DNA of 64,000 nt. Origin: Siderastrea siderea (Eukaryota; Cnidaria; Anthozoa; Scleractinia; Rhizangiidae). Below, in pieces: positions 23,027-34,955 of this stretch. Below the pieces are notes generated by a model. It had not been told where the DNA came from. It saw only the letters and a program-made list of their open reading frames with translations, and ran no database searches. Location: positions 49,567,533 through 49,631,532 of the forward strand of contig OZ034967.1 in the NCBI GenBank assembly GCA_964030785.1, in the 5' to 3' direction. The translations under genes and the position numbers were made by a program. Each line of letters begins with the position of its first letter. The stretch's first letter is position 1.

Positions 23027-25000
23027 CCGTATTTACCCGTGTATAAGTCGACCTTTCACGACCTAAAAATCGGTCCAAAAAATCGCCCTCGACTTATACG
23101 TGGGTCAAAAATTGAGAGCCAAGCACCAGTTAAATTACTTCTTCACAATTAGCATAACAATTGTCTTTATTTGTTAACAAACATCTAATAAGTTGAATGA
23201 CAGTACAGGTTACGATGTCCTTTCGTTTAGCGACTTGAGTCTTAAAATGCAGGGCTCGAAATTGCGACTCACTGGTCGCCAATGCGACCAAAACTTGAGT
23301 GCTGGCGACTAGATTTTCAGAACTGGTCGCCACCTGGTGACTCACACTTTGTCCGTTAACTTTTCGCTGCTTTAGCATAAACAGAAGAAATTTTTGTATT
23401 TAAGTCTTAATATGGAGAAATCATTCGGAACTGGTAGCTAGAAGACAACTCACCTTTCCTTTTCCACCAAAATAAAACTAAAGATTCGATTTCACGGTCT
23501 GTTAATTAATAACACAAAATGTACTTCGATACTCATGTTTACCAGGCGCCATATTGTTTCAGCGGCTTCTTTAAAAAAGTGGGATCGCGAGCGCACTTCA
23601 ACACCATGTGCTTTTCATTTGCCGGGAAAACAATGATGGCAGATGCAAATCAGTTGCAGGATTTACGTGAGTTTTTACTGGTGGGTGATGAAGATTCAGC
23701 GAGAAGGTTAACTGAAAATTTAAATCCTTCGTCTTTAGGAAAATGGTTGACTCAAGTACCAGCTACTGTTCGGGAAATAAAAACAATACCACGTGTGAGG
23801 GAGCAGCGGAAAAAAGGACTCGAACATCAAGGACTCATAGCTCTCCATTGCTTCACGGGGTCTAAAATTAATTTTAGTCGGTAGTACTCACTGCTTTAAA
23901 ACCAAGTTCCTCTGATTTTAAAAGCCACTCGTGCGTGCGAGACGCTCTTTTTATTTCATCCCGGTCGGAGGCTGGTACGAGCAATGTGATTGTGTAGGGG
24001 CCTAGGGCAAGCAGATGTGTCTAGCGGCGGTAAAAAGCACCGAGGAAGGTAAGTTGAATGCTGCACTAGCCGTAAGAGAATAAAGAACTGCGGTTTGAAG
24101 AGGTAAAAAGCAAGGACAAATTCTCAGGTTTGTCTGTCTATGGAAACAATGAACTTAGAACGTTCCATACTTTATTTCAAATAACCGAACAAAACACCGT
24201 CACAAAACCAAAAACGTAAAAGTCGAAAGCAACCGTAGCTTGATAAGACGTCTTTCTCGTGCTGTTCCTTTTTAGCTGTTTTATTATGACTTTCCTTGTA
24301 CGTAAAGTAACATTTAAAATCATGTTTTCGTGAAAGTTGTATATTAAATAAGTTGGCGACCAAACTTTTTGATCTGGCGACCAAATTTTTCCTGTTAGTC
24401 GCCAGCTGGCTCCTAAGCAAAAAAGTTAGTTTCGAGCCCTGAAATGTTAGCAGTTGAAGTTGAAATGCATTAAGATTTATCTGCTTAAAATATCAACCTG
24501 AATGTTGTAGATACTCACTGGCACAATTTTGAAATAAAGAGCAGACATTTCCTGTTAATAAAGCCGTGCATCTGCTCGAAGAAAACCATCTTAGTTCCTT
24601 CGAGCAAACGCAACAAATTTCCCTGCTTAGTAACCTGGCATGATGTCAAGCACGTGCAGTTATCAGTTACCAGTACTCAACCAATTTTGTAGCTTGATTA
24701 CCAAGTTCCCCCCCAGCAATTTATTGTCATTTTTCAAAGATTCTTGAGCTTCTTTGGTGTTTTGCTTGTCGTCTAAAGCCCGTTTTCACCCTTCACAATT
24801 AGAAAGGTTAGTTTGAAATAAGTATGTTTGATTTTATAAGCCTGTTTCAAAAATTATGGACAAAATGCCCGCATATACACGTGTTGTTAAAACCCACTAA
24901 AATGCTCGCGTACGCATGATCATAAACTTCATGTTCAAACTTGCTGTGAAATAGGGGGTCGACTTGTACACAGGATCGACCAATATACAGGTAAATACAG
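23027..25000. mobile_element. Mariner-like TIR element with TA duplication
   Basis: The left end CCGTATTTACCCGTGTATAA (followed by GTCGACC) is mirrored imperfectly by the right end ...GGTCGACTTGTACACAGGAT to GGTAAATACAG. TA flanks both ends (23025-23026, 25001-25002). TA target duplication is characteristic of Tc1/mariner-superfamily elements. No transposase was recognised, so this is non-autonomous or decayed. An hAT-like element (23250-24441) is inserted inside it. Confidence 0.7.
23250..24441. mobile_element. hAT-like element nested in the mariner-like element
   Basis: Ends: CAGGGCTCGAAATTGCGACT at the left and ...AGTTTCGAGCCCTG at the right, with subterminal GGTCGCC motifs repeated near both ends in opposite orientation. 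AAATG occurs directly on both sides (23245-23249, 24442-24446), a 5-bp duplication. Such ends resemble hAT elements; 5-bp duplications are reported for one hAT group. The ORF at 23519-23884 (121 aa) has no recognised transposase domain. Confidence 0.65.
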
Positions 25001-25033
25001 TATGTTCTTCCGATTTTTCATGATGTATTCCCT

Positions 25034-25344
25034 GGATCATCATCATCATCATCATCCTTCGGCTGCAGAGCAGTCAACCACAAGTTTCCTCCAGCGATGG
25101 CGGTCTTGGGCCATTTCCAACAGCTGATTATCATTTAGCAGGCGATCAGGATCCCCCAGAAGACAGTGAATATAATTGGTGAACAAGGTTCACTGTCTTC
25201 CGGTTTCTTCCTCCCATGAGTAGGAACATACATTGCAAATTCTCTGACAGGCTCATTTTCAGGCAAGCAGATCACGTGACCAAGGAACCTCAATTGCCGG
25301 AGCATGACTGTTTCAATAAGGGGAGCTGTTTCTGTGAGGCTGTA
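25034..25344 (-). pseudogene. RTE-like LINE, 3' end (split by insertion)
   Basis: On the minus strand this continues the reverse-transcriptase C-terminal region (ETVMLRQLRFLGHVICLPEN is typical of LINE tails) and ends in a (GAT/ATC)n run at 25034-25056, a tail type common in RTE elements. It is separated from the rest of the LINE (27616 onward) by the mariner-like element 25345-27615. Confidence 0.75.
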
Positions 25345-27615
25345 CAGTATTGTGCAAAAGTAATGCAAACGAAATGCGTGAATTTCATTCTTTGTTCTCG
25401 CGAACTTTCAAGCGAAAGTTCACTCGAAAGTTCGAGTGTAAATTCAGGGCGTTTTGAGGGAAATTTTGCTTAAACAAAGCGCGATAATACGGCGATATTT
25501 TGGGACATCAACGAAATTTCGAGATCATGAGCGTAATTTCGGTAGCCGGTTCAAAAAATTTCGCTGAGCCTTGAACAGCAACACCAGCGTTCGTGCAGTT
25601 TCCTTCGCGATGTATGCCATTGAACAATCTTGTCAAGATTGCCAAACAAATGAACTGAGTTTTACTGTTTTGAAATCTGTGGCTGTGGCGGTACTATTGA
25701 CTTATAATACTTCGAGAGGATAAAAGAAAAACCCGGGCAATTGCAAGACTTCAAGTCTACAGCTGTACGTGAATGTCATTTAAACGAACGATTTGAAACC
25801 GCCAATTCAGATACTGATGTTGATTCGACGCATAGAATACACTGTACAAAGAACTTACCTTTAAGAGCTTTTTAAGACTGCGAACTCAATTTGTTCTGAA
25901 AACGAAGGCAAAACACTCTAGTTTTGTGCAGTTAAGTAGCTTACAAATGTAAGTAAACTCATCACCAACGACTTATCCAAGGACGACGATTTAATCAGTC
26001 GTAAACACGAGACATGTTTAACATGCAGAATTAAGTTTTGTTCGCGTTTCGCCCATCCACGCACTTTGCAAACCCACATCAGTGTTCTGATATAGTTTAA
26101 ACTTGATAGAACGGAGATATCCAAGTTTTCTACGAATATAAACGTTTCCTTGCCCTTACATCGACATTGAAAATGCAAACTCTTCTTTGACAGGCAAGAC
26201 AAAACAAGACTTGCATTACAAGTTCATTAAAACCACGTGCATGATGTCACGGCCGATTGTCTGATGGTCTTTGCATCTTTACCACTTTAATTTCCCAGCA
26301 AAACGGGAATACTCGAAGAAATAGCATAGAAATATATTTTAAGCAAAACCATCGCCTTTCAACACAGCTGAGAAAGCAAATTGCTGTCTTGACAGCTTTG
26401 AGATCTATTCATTGCGTTACAGAATGAATCATGCAAAATTTGCATACGGTGTATGAAGTGTCTCAATTGACGTCTCGAATGACCTTTTAGATCACAGAGT
26501 TTTCTTCGGATGTTTTCTTCGTTTTCTGCGAAGATTAATGTGATATTGACTTCAGCGTAATGAATGGAAATATTTTTTCAGACATTGCGTTGCTTCCTAT
26601 TCAAAGTTTTCGGACATTAATATTTCTTCTCACCTAAGCGCCATGCTTGCACACGTGTGAAGAAGAAAATCGAATTCATTTGCAATAAAGTACCAAGAAA
26701 TACTTGGCGCATCGTTGTAATCTCTATTACAAATCGGACCTTTTAATGTAGAGTATTTTCCGGTTTCAATCACCTTTATGGGCCTTTTAAAACCAGAGTT
26801 ATGACTTTTTGAAGATTGCAAAACAAAAGCGCTACTGACACGCTCAATAGCGGCTAATCTTTACTGAAAAAAAAATATTCGCTCGCAATACGGTCCCGAG
26901 AAATACTCGACGTATCGTGTAATCCTTGCTACAAATTGTGCCTCTAAATGCGGAGAGTTTTCCTGTTTCAATCATCTTTATAGGGCTTTTAAAACCGGAG
27001 TTATGACTTTTTAAAAATTTGCCGTGACGCTTGCAAAACAAAAGGCGACTGATGCGCGGCTAATGTTTACTAAATAAATATCATTCGCTTGCGCGTTGAC
27101 AAGTATCACTAGTTTTAATTACGGAACATATTAGAGCTACAACGCTTTTGGATTCAAGTATAGTAAACAGTAGGGCTTTCTTTGGAGAATAACCAGGCAA
27201 GTTTGACACAACAATTACCTAATTGGTTCAGTTGATCGAGAGACTGCATACGCAGACGGATCACAGCTGCTTTTCACGCGCACAACCGCACCACAGAGAT
27301 GGTTTATATCGAGTCGAATTTCAAATGCAGCAAAACATTGCCCAGAAATGCTGGAGAATTGACAGACAAAACGAAAGTTCACTCGAAAAACCGCCGCGAA
27401 ATTTCGAGCGGCGTGAATTATCGCTCGAAAGTTTGCTTGGAAAGTTCGAGCATCGCGAATTATCGCACGAACTTTCGCGCGGAATGAAACAATAGGTGTC
27501 ACGAAATTTTGGCGATTTATCGCTGCAATTTCGCTGTGAGCGAAATTTCGTCGAAAAGCTGGGAAAAGCCAGGAAATTCGTGGAAACTGACTTGCATTAC
27601 TTTTGCACAATACTG
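25345..27615. mobile_element. Mariner-like TIR element inserted in the LINE
   Basis: Perfect terminal inverted repeats of 24 bases starting CAGTATTGTGCAAAAGTAAT, with TA on each side (25343-25344 and 27616-27617). The LINE reading continues across when the element is skipped. The interior (2.27 kb) has clusters of CGAAAGTTC/GAACTTTCG motifs near both ends and a two-copy 200-base tandem repeat (26685-27080). No transposase recognised, so it is non-autonomous. Confidence 0.85.
26685..27080. repeat. Two-copy tandem repeat inside mariner-like element
   Basis: Units about 205 bases long (26685-26885 and 26890-27080) share GAAATACT, TTTCAATCA, TTTAAAACC and GGAGTTATGACTTTTT-type blocks in order; similarity is moderate. 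Confidence 0.6.
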
Positions 27616-29450
27616 TAGATGGTAACATTTGGTACCCTATCGATTTGCCTGATATCCAACATGATACGATAGCAGGACGTACCAAGAGAATTGATTTTGT
27701 TCTCCATGTCCTTAGAGATGACCCATGACTCACAGCCATACAGTGATACTGTAATACAGGTTGTGTTGAACAGCTTCACCTTTATGGAGGGGCTTTTCCA
27801 TAGGCGTTCTAATTCCAAAATGCTGTCCAGGCAAGAGCTTTCCGTCTCTTCAGGTCACTGGCGCTAGATGCCATCATAGTGCCAAGGTATTTGAAGTCGG
27901 ACACATGCTTTATGGGGTTTCCATACACTTGCAGTGGAGGCTGCGGATGAGAGTTAATGGTCATAAGCTCTGTTTTGGGTGCACTGATAACAAGACCAAG
28001 GTCTGCAGTGGCATCAGCTGTTCTGGTGAGCTGGGACTGGGCCCATGACATTGAGGATTCTAGGAGGGTGATGTCATCAGCAAAGTCCAGGTCATTCAGC
28101 ATTTTTGCTGGATGTCTTCTTGACTGGCGAGGACAGGTTACCACACCAGAGTCAAGTTCAGATGCCTTACCCAAAAGGTAGTCAATAAAAATAATAAAAA
28201 GGAAGGGCGCCAAAACATCACCTTGAAAGACTCCTGTTGTTACATCAAATGGTTCAGAGATGCTTCCATCCACCATTACAGCGCTGCTGGAATTGCTGTA
28301 AAGAACCCGTATGGCATTGACTATAGTTTTGGGGATGCCGTAGTGTCGCAGTACTGAGAACATAGCTGTTCTGTTGATGGAATCAAAGGCTTTCTTGAAA
28401 TCCACAAAGGTAATAGTAAGTGGGAGTTAATATTCCTTGAAGCCTTCCATGATTCTTCTCAGTATGTGGATTTGTTGTGCGCAGCTTCGACCTGGTCTAA
28501 AGCCAGCTTGATTTTTCCTCAGAGTAGAATCTACATGTGGTCGAATTCTATTCAACAAGATCTTGTTGAAATGAGTGAAATTCCTCTGTAGTTTGTCATG
28601 AGCGAGAGGTCACCTTTCTTTGGTAATGGAATGATAACATTGGTAATCCACTGACAAGGTGGAGATAATGAGGTATAAACTTCAGACCAAATGCATGGAT
28701 GGCATCAAACATTTGACCACCGCCACCTTGAAGTGCCTCAGCAGTGATGGCACAGTCCAAAGCTGTTGCTTTGTTTGTTTTCATGGCTGCAATTGCTTCA
28801 GCAGTCTCTTCTCGAGTTGGGGGATCAATGTTTATCCGAAGGTCTTCTGCTGCTGGAGGGGGTAGCTCTGAGGGTGTGATCCCATTCTCATTGTTCAGCA
28901 AGGAGCCAAAGTAACTCCTCCACTCTTCTAGTAGCTCTTGTTCACTAGAGGCGCTAAACCATCTCGCTTTTTGACCTTCACATTTTGCCTGGTGTTCTTT
29001 CCTGAGAGTTTATGGATGATGCTCCTAGTGGCCGTGTAGTTCCCAGTCTCATCAGCTAATTTCAGGTCTTCCATCTGCTTATTGAGAGAGGCGGCTTCAT
29101 CAGCTTTGTAGGAATCATTGAGACTGGCATTTAATTTTCTCCATCTTTCTCTTGATTGTGGTGTCTTGGATAGAGCAAATTGCTTCTTGGCCTTATCTCT
29201 CCTTCTTCAGGTGGATTGACTTGTCAGATACCCAACTTGGTAGTCCACATGGCTCTCTTATGCCGACTACTTTTTCAGTGACTTCCTTTATGGTTGCTTC
29301 AAAGGACTTGTATCTTTCTGTAATATCTACAGATACGTCAGTTAGATGGAGTGCTTGGAATCGATTGGACAGCTCCAAATGAAACTCCTCTCTAGTCCTT
29401 GGGTCCTGCAGCTTTGTCCATAAAACCATTTTGAAAAAAAGCGTGATCAG
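27616..29450 (-). pseudogene. RTE-like LINE reverse transcriptase, 5' truncated
   Basis: Minus-strand fragments carry the non-LTR reverse transcriptase order: DFKKAFDSINR, GVFQGDVLAPFLFIIFIDYL, then the catalytic box DFADDITLLE (with FADD) and SDFKYLG. After a frame break come CESWVISKDMENKIN and CYRIMLDIR. N-terminal pieces at 28596-28901 and 29193-29429 match the region before the RT. The endonuclease is absent (5' truncated near 29450) and several frameshifts are present. Microsatellite-type tail and overall type suggest RTE; jockey/CR1-like is the alternative. Confidence 0.8.
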
Positions 29451-32400
29451 TGTCAGTCAAATTTCAACACCTTAGACTGCGGGCACTCTCTTTTTCTGCT
29501 TAGGGATAGTTGAGGAAATCAAACAAGCAAGCAGGCGAGTGCAAAATGTGACGTGCATGTGAAGCCTGAACGTAAGTCGCCGACTGCTGCAAGCGATATT
29601 AACTGCTGCAAGAATATAAAAACCGACACTATTCGCAATGTCTACGGAGGAATAGCTAGTGGAATTTCACAAGGCCAAAACTATTTTAACGAAACCTCCA
29701 GCCAAGACTCCACCTAGTCCCAAACAAATCTTCATGTGCAACTGTGCAACGACGACGGATCAAATTTGTCAAACATCCACAATGCATCTCTTGCATTTCA
29801 GCAATTTTCGTTTGCAAGGTTTTCTGTCTAATACTTGATACGTAACCATAGTTTTTTTAAGGTATTCCTCGAGGCTGAAGTGACCCTTTTCAAATCGGTT
29901 GACTTTTAAGCAGCTTTAAGTTTGTCACAAGATGAGTTTGTTTGCAAATTTTCAGTTCAAGGGAATTTGTATTTAGCCAGATATAAGCAACTAAAGTTCG
30001 GTCTCCAAGGAAAAATTTGCAGGAAAATTACCACAGCAGACAGCTAAAAAATGTAATTGTGGTTTACGAAAACATCCCCTACGGCGCGCGAAGTTGACAG
30101 TTCACGTTCTCGAGTTTCGATCGCAAAATTATCACAAGTCACAGACTCTTCTCTTAATGCGCCTTATTCACGCTAGTTTAAATAGAATATTACAAGTTAC
30201 CTTTTTCTCATGAAATACAATAGTATTTCGGCGGTAGAAGTGTACTGAAATATATTTTTCTTCCACAAAGACAGAGCAACACAAGTTTTGTTCGTGACAT
30301 TGAAATACTAGCCGTTGGCCAGAGTTATCGAAGACAACTTCTTATTACAGGTCACTGAAATCGCAGTCTTGTCCTTTGCAAAATACAACACCGTATTTAA
30401 AAATATCTGTGGAAGTTTCATTTTATCATAAAGAGCAGAGATTCTTTAGTACTTCATGGAATAACTCATATTTGCGACACGAACAAATAAATCTGTCAAT
30501 GCCACGCTCCACGAGATCGGTTCCCAAGGAAAGGTGTCATGGTTTATGCTGGCACTTCTGATTGGTTTCGTGGGAAAAATAGCCCACCTTAAAAGGAAAG
30601 AGGGACCAAAAAAGGGCACTGTTTTGCATTTTTCCGACTGACTGAAGGGCGCAACAACATGGTTGCCGTGGAAAAACACTTCGCCAATTCTGTAGAAATA
30701 TTTGTTCAAACTTGGTCATATTAACACAGACAGTACAACATTATGTGTAGCTTCGATAAAAATAGTTTTATTCTGAAAATATGTAAAGAATTCCTGTAAT
30801 CTGATACTTGTGGGCGTCGTCAAAATTTTCTTGGTTCTCCATTTTTTTTTAATATACATGTAACTCGAAGAGAATTCATTCAACTTCAAAAAGCTTTTTC
30901 CAATCTATGTATGTCACTGAAACCTTAAATCTTGAGGCAGTACGTCACAGAACAGGCAAATTGAAAAATGTTATGCCGCAAAATTCAATTTCGCTCGTTT
31001 ACAGAATTCTTGAACTCATCGCGGGACTGATATTTGACAACATTTGACATACTGCCAAAGAAAACATCGTACACGCATCTAGTTTATGTCCTGCAAGTTT
31101 CAAGTCTGTTCGATGAACCAAAGAATAAATATATATAAATCCCCACCTTTGATGAAACTAGTATTTTTTAGCCCAAAATCACGCTGGAATCGAAAGAAAT
31201 TTGGGACATAAAAATAAGTGGCAAAAATGTCCAAATTAGCCTCCAGTAATTTAACTATTCTAGTATAAAAAGTTAATTTGGAGAGCCAACAATGTTTAGT
31301 TGTCTGCTGTTTTTTGTGCAAAACACGCAAAACTGACGGCACCCATGGCACCTACGCAAAACTTTTTTGCTACAAATGTTTCTGTTTCGATTTCTTGTTG
31401 GTCTGTTCCTTGATTCGTAGAACTAAAAATCCGCTCCACTCTAATAAGTGGTTAAGATGTCATGCTACACGCAGCAGTATAACATCTTACTTTTTGGGAA
31501 AAAACGTTTGTGTCCTCAAAATTAGGGCCCCCCCCCCCCCCCCACATATTCACAAGTTGGCTCATAGTCCATTTGATCTGTCTGTTTACAGCAGATTTCC
31601 GTTAAACAAAGTTGGATTTATTACCAAAGCTCACAAGCAATCCACATTTTGCCTAAGTTATTGAAGAAAACGCAGGAGGAATGAATGTACTACACAGCCA
31701 GTCGTGTCTTAAGCACTTTCTACATGTTTATCAGTTTACTTGTAGTTTGGATCCAAATAATCTGGTAACCTTTCAGTGTAGAATTGCTTGGTAGCTGGAA
31801 TGAAAAGCTTTGACATTTTCAAGTTAAGAATGGAATGAAGTTTTACAAAAAATTCTTGTAGCCATGGGAAAAGATGCATGTGCCTGAGCTAATATTAGGA
31901 AAGTAACTTTTCTGCGCTCTACTCCTCTCTGTGTTACTTGAAATTGGAATTCCTGAAAATGAATCTTCCTAGAACAAGCTACAAAACTGTCCATTACGAA
32001 AAAACATACGAAATTTTGTTAGTTGCCGAAACCTGAAGTCAAAACTGTCCTTGAATTAGTGCCATGCAGCAGTTATGTTGTGTAGCAATGGAATATTGGG
32101 CCCTAATCATGGATTAGGTAATCGATGCACCCATCTAGGTTTGAGGAATGGATTTGAAACTATTAATCTGCGATTAAGAAATCTGACCTGCCATTAGGCA
32201 TAATCTAGGATTGATATGATTGCGTTTTGAACAACTGGATCCATGAAAACTGAAAAGCCCCCTCAAAACCAGAAAGTTGTATAAGCACACAGCATGTAAG
32301 AGGCATGTCTGGATAAGCTGCTGGTAGGCTTACCTAAACATAGCTTATCTGTTGTTATGTTAGTCTTCTGTTGACAATTCTTTGGTGAACTTCAACTTGG

Positions 32401-32506
32401 CCATATCAAATAAATCAATTTATATTGATTTAATATAAATACAAGATTTAATTGAGAACTTTCGGCTACTGCACTTGTATTTTGAGAAGTTACCTCCTCC
32501 ACGTCG
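29451..32506. other. Intron stretch with no recognised feature
   Basis: Apart from the right copy of the inverted repeat (29631-29693) and a C16 tract near 31528-31543, I recognise nothing here. ORFs such as 31278-31664 and 30446-30709 show no domain. Confidence 0.45.
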
Positions 32507-33345
32507 TGGCTAATGCTGTAGCCTAAAAAATGAGCGCTGTTTGTCTTTCTTCTGTGACGCCGGGGGGGTGTACTCTGTGAGGTGTTGGGAGGGTGTGTGC
32601 CACTGGGACACTGAAACCCTTACCTCAACAGCGGCACATGCCTATATGGGAGTTAACCCCCGGGCTTTGAAGTGTTCTGCATTCGGGAGGCTGGATATAC
32701 TTCGAATGTGCTGTTTTGTGTACTTGTGGTCTGGCAGGATTTTATTCCCATTGTAGCCCTGCATTTACTAAGCGGAAGTAAAATTTTTGACAGCAGCAAA
32801 CACAAGACAGACTCGTCAATTTGAGATTTAGTATGAATAGAACGTTGTGGCCGCAACAAACCCACCCAACTCATTTCGCGAATTGTTGTGTTCTGCTGCG
32901 AAGCAGAAACCCTTTGTAAACCAAAAAGGTGTGAACCAGAACTTGTAATGTGAGGTGACAAAAGCAAAATTGGAAGTACCGTAATTTCTGGCCGATTTAT
33001 ACCCGCAGGAAAGCCTTCTCACTACCATCCAGCCAGCTACTGCTGCATTTGTCACTCAAAGATATTTCAAGATATTTCACTCCCTAATCAAAATAAAAAC
33101 AGTGAGAGAAACAATATTTAAAGCCCAAGTTTGTAATGGTAGTGAAAAGACCAAAGTGAAACAGCATAAAATACTTCGGGTTATCTCTAGGTAACAGCGA
33201 ATTTAAAATTTGCAGTGCCATTTTTGCGTGCATAAACATGAAATTTATAGTTCAAAGCTTGTTGAACAAATTTGTGTAGTTGGCAGCTGCTTTTAATTTG
33301 AAACGCAACGCTCAAAACATCACGAACCGGATGCAAGAGAGACCT
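32507..33345. repeat. Dispersed repeat, copy 2 (first copy 10211-10860)
   Basis: Shares with 10211-10860 the ordered blocks CTGTGAGG, GGGTGTG, CCGGGCTTTGAAGTG, AATGTGCTGTTTTGT and GGTCTGGCAGG, then a second block (TTGTTGAACAAATTTGTGTA, GCAACGCTCAAAACAT). Same orientation as copy 1. Unclassified. Confidence 0.6.
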
Positions 33346-33405
33346 ATTGAATTTTGAAGGCTTGATGAATTTTATTTAGGTTTAGGGTTTTGTTTTTGAA
33401 ATTAT

Positions 33406-33590
33406 GAATGTATGAAATTCATATATTTGAACTGCGGAATGAAGAAATAAATGCAAAGAAGATCCTCGCAGGTAGTAACGCAACTTATGCAGTTGCGAAA
33501 AGAAAGCCTGAAAAAATCAGGCTTGCCGGGATTCGAACCCTGACCTCTGCGATACCGGTGCAGCGCTCTAACCAATTGAGCTAACAAGCC
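33406..33590 (-). mobile_element. tRNA-derived SINE (copy 1)
   Basis: The minus strand starts with a tRNA-like head (33520-33590) followed by a body and an AT-rich tail containing CATATATTTGAACTGCGG on the plus strand. The body and part of the head are repeated at 33644-33786 in the same orientation, showing a mobile or duplicated unit rather than a single tRNA gene. Confidence 0.7.
33520..33590 (-). tRNA. tRNA-Thr(GGT)-like sequence, SINE head
   Basis: On the minus strand GGCTTGTTAGCTCAATTGG... ends ...GGGTTCGAATCCC and CAAGCC. A six-base acceptor pairing (GGCTTG/CAAGCC), an A box (TTAGCTCAATTGG) and a B box (GGTTCGAATCC) are present. The anticodon loop reads CCGGTAT, giving GGT, but position 33 is C instead of the invariant U and the stem has a mismatch. 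It is therefore likely a SINE head rather than a functional tRNA. Confidence 0.5.
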
Positions 33591-33643
33591 AACTGGGAGC
33601 TGGTCATTAAATTGGTTCGTAATATACCCGGGAAAGATGAAGA

Positions 33644-33786
33644 TGAAATTATGAATATATGAAATTCATATATTTGAACTGCGGAATGAAGAAATAAATG
33701 CAAAGAAGATCCTCGCAGTTAGTAACGCAACTTATGCAGTTGCGAAGAGAAAGCCTGAAAAAATCAGGCTTGCCGGGATTCGAACC
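33644..33786 (-). mobile_element. tRNA-derived SINE (copy 2, truncated head)
   Basis: Near-identical to 33406-33541 (ATATATTTGAACTGCGGAAT, GATCCTCGCAGTTAGTAACG, AAATCAGGCTTGCCGGGATT) but stops after the B-box region. Direct tandem arrangement about 240 bases apart. Confidence 0.7.
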
Positions 33787-34216
33787 CAGGCAAGAAGAAA
33801 ACAGGCATATCAACTTGAAAAGGTAGGCGGAAATTAAATGTTGAAATTTGTTATAAAAAATGTATATTAGCAGCACAGTTATTTATGTTCACAAAGACTG
33901 GCATTGTAACTTTATTTTCATTAACTGCAAGCAGGGAGGGGTAGGCATGGTTGAGGGAGTTAGGGTACGGGTGGGACCGCACTGCAGTGGTGTAAAACCC
34001 ATAGGTTGCCCTCATAAATTTCACCATATTGCGGAACAAAACGTCGTTGGCTCTGCACACATTGTGTGCCTATGTTTTAGTGCCGGCTTTGGTGACAGTA
34101 TAGGTTGATACCTTGAGGGTTACATTTTCTGGCTCAACCCTCGTTCACTATCAAAAAATACTTAACCTGATATTGGTGTTTCAATAATACAAATGCTTCT
34201 TGTTCTTGCTATGTAG

Positions 34217-34285
34217 TACTTCCAGAGAAAGCCCCAGATGAAGGAGCAGCTGGAGGTGAAGAAGATATGCTTGCCTCGCAAGAAT
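34217..34285 (+). CDS. Exon: acidic linker cassette 2
   Basis: A 69-nt phase 1-1 exon with acceptor cttgctatgtag and donor GAAT|gtaaga. It reads LPEKAPDEGAAGGEEDMLAS, then QE. It is a diverged duplicate of 21670-21744. Because it is symmetric it can be added or skipped without changing frame. Its last base (T) joins with CT at 50316 to make Ser, so the frame runs on without a stop into the SAMD9-like exon. Low-complexity content makes this call depend on the splice sites and on the duplicate. Confidence 0.6.
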
Positions 34286-34619
34286 GTAAGATATATAATT
34301 TGGTTAACCTTGTTTTTTAGGTTTTTTTTTTAAACATTATGGATTGAATGCTGGTGACATCAGCTAGGGGTTAGCCATTAGTTAGGGGTAACAGATAGTA
34401 TCTCACAGGAACTACTGCAGAACCTCAAGCAGCAGAACCTAGCGACAGCTCCAGTTCTACCAGCAATTCAAGATTCTATGGATGGTCTCCTCTCTCATAC
34501 AGACCGTGGAGAACATGAATGAGCAAGGCAGTACATGCAGCTGGAAAACAAATTGAATTCGAGAAGCACAGAGTCAAGTCTACCGTACTGAGAAGAAGAG
34601 AGAAATTTCTAGCAGTCTT

Positions 34620-34955
34620 CTAGCAGGTAATGTGCTGATGGCGGTCACAGTATACCCAGCAGGTAAACTGCTGATGGCAGTCACAGTTAACCCAGTCCAA
34701 GAGCTAGTGACTGTGCAAGTGGTCGCTGTTCAAGAACCAGTACAAGCGGCCACTATCCAAACACCAGTGACTGTACAAGTGACTCTCACGAAAGTCTTGC
34801 CTTCCTTCATCCATCTTGACACCCCCTCCCACAGTGGAAGTACCTTCGCTAAAAAGAAAGCCAAAACATCCCCGAATCCATATTATGAATTACTTAGAGG
34901 AAGATGCTCATCCTTTAAGAAGGTCCTGGCATGTTTCCAAAAGTCTTCTGTATGA
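34620..34955 (+). pseudogene. Decayed ORF of unknown, probably transposon, origin
   Basis: The ORF at 34632-34955 starts with a repeated MLMAVTVYPAG/LLMAVTVNP unit and a Val/Gln-rich stretch (VQVVAVQEPVQAATIQTPVT), then a Lys-rich end. It has no recognised domain. It directly precedes a Penelope-like fragment and may be part of the same or a neighbouring element. Confidence 0.35.

Larger units (their letters stand above)
22965..29693. repeat. Inverted repeat pair flanking the nested transposons
   Basis: Left copy 22965-23015 (CGTTAAAATAGTTTTGGCCT, then TGTGAAAT and CTCCGTAGACATTGTGAATA) is matched in reverse complement by 29631-29693, with one 13-base insertion. Everything between consists of transposons (two mariner-like, one hAT-like, one LINE). 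It could be the termini of an older host element or a foldback duplication. Confidence 0.6.

Noticed and set aside
27215..27739. 174-residue minus ORF
   Set aside because: It straddles the right end of the mariner-like element and the LINE, so it is a chance fusion of two frames.
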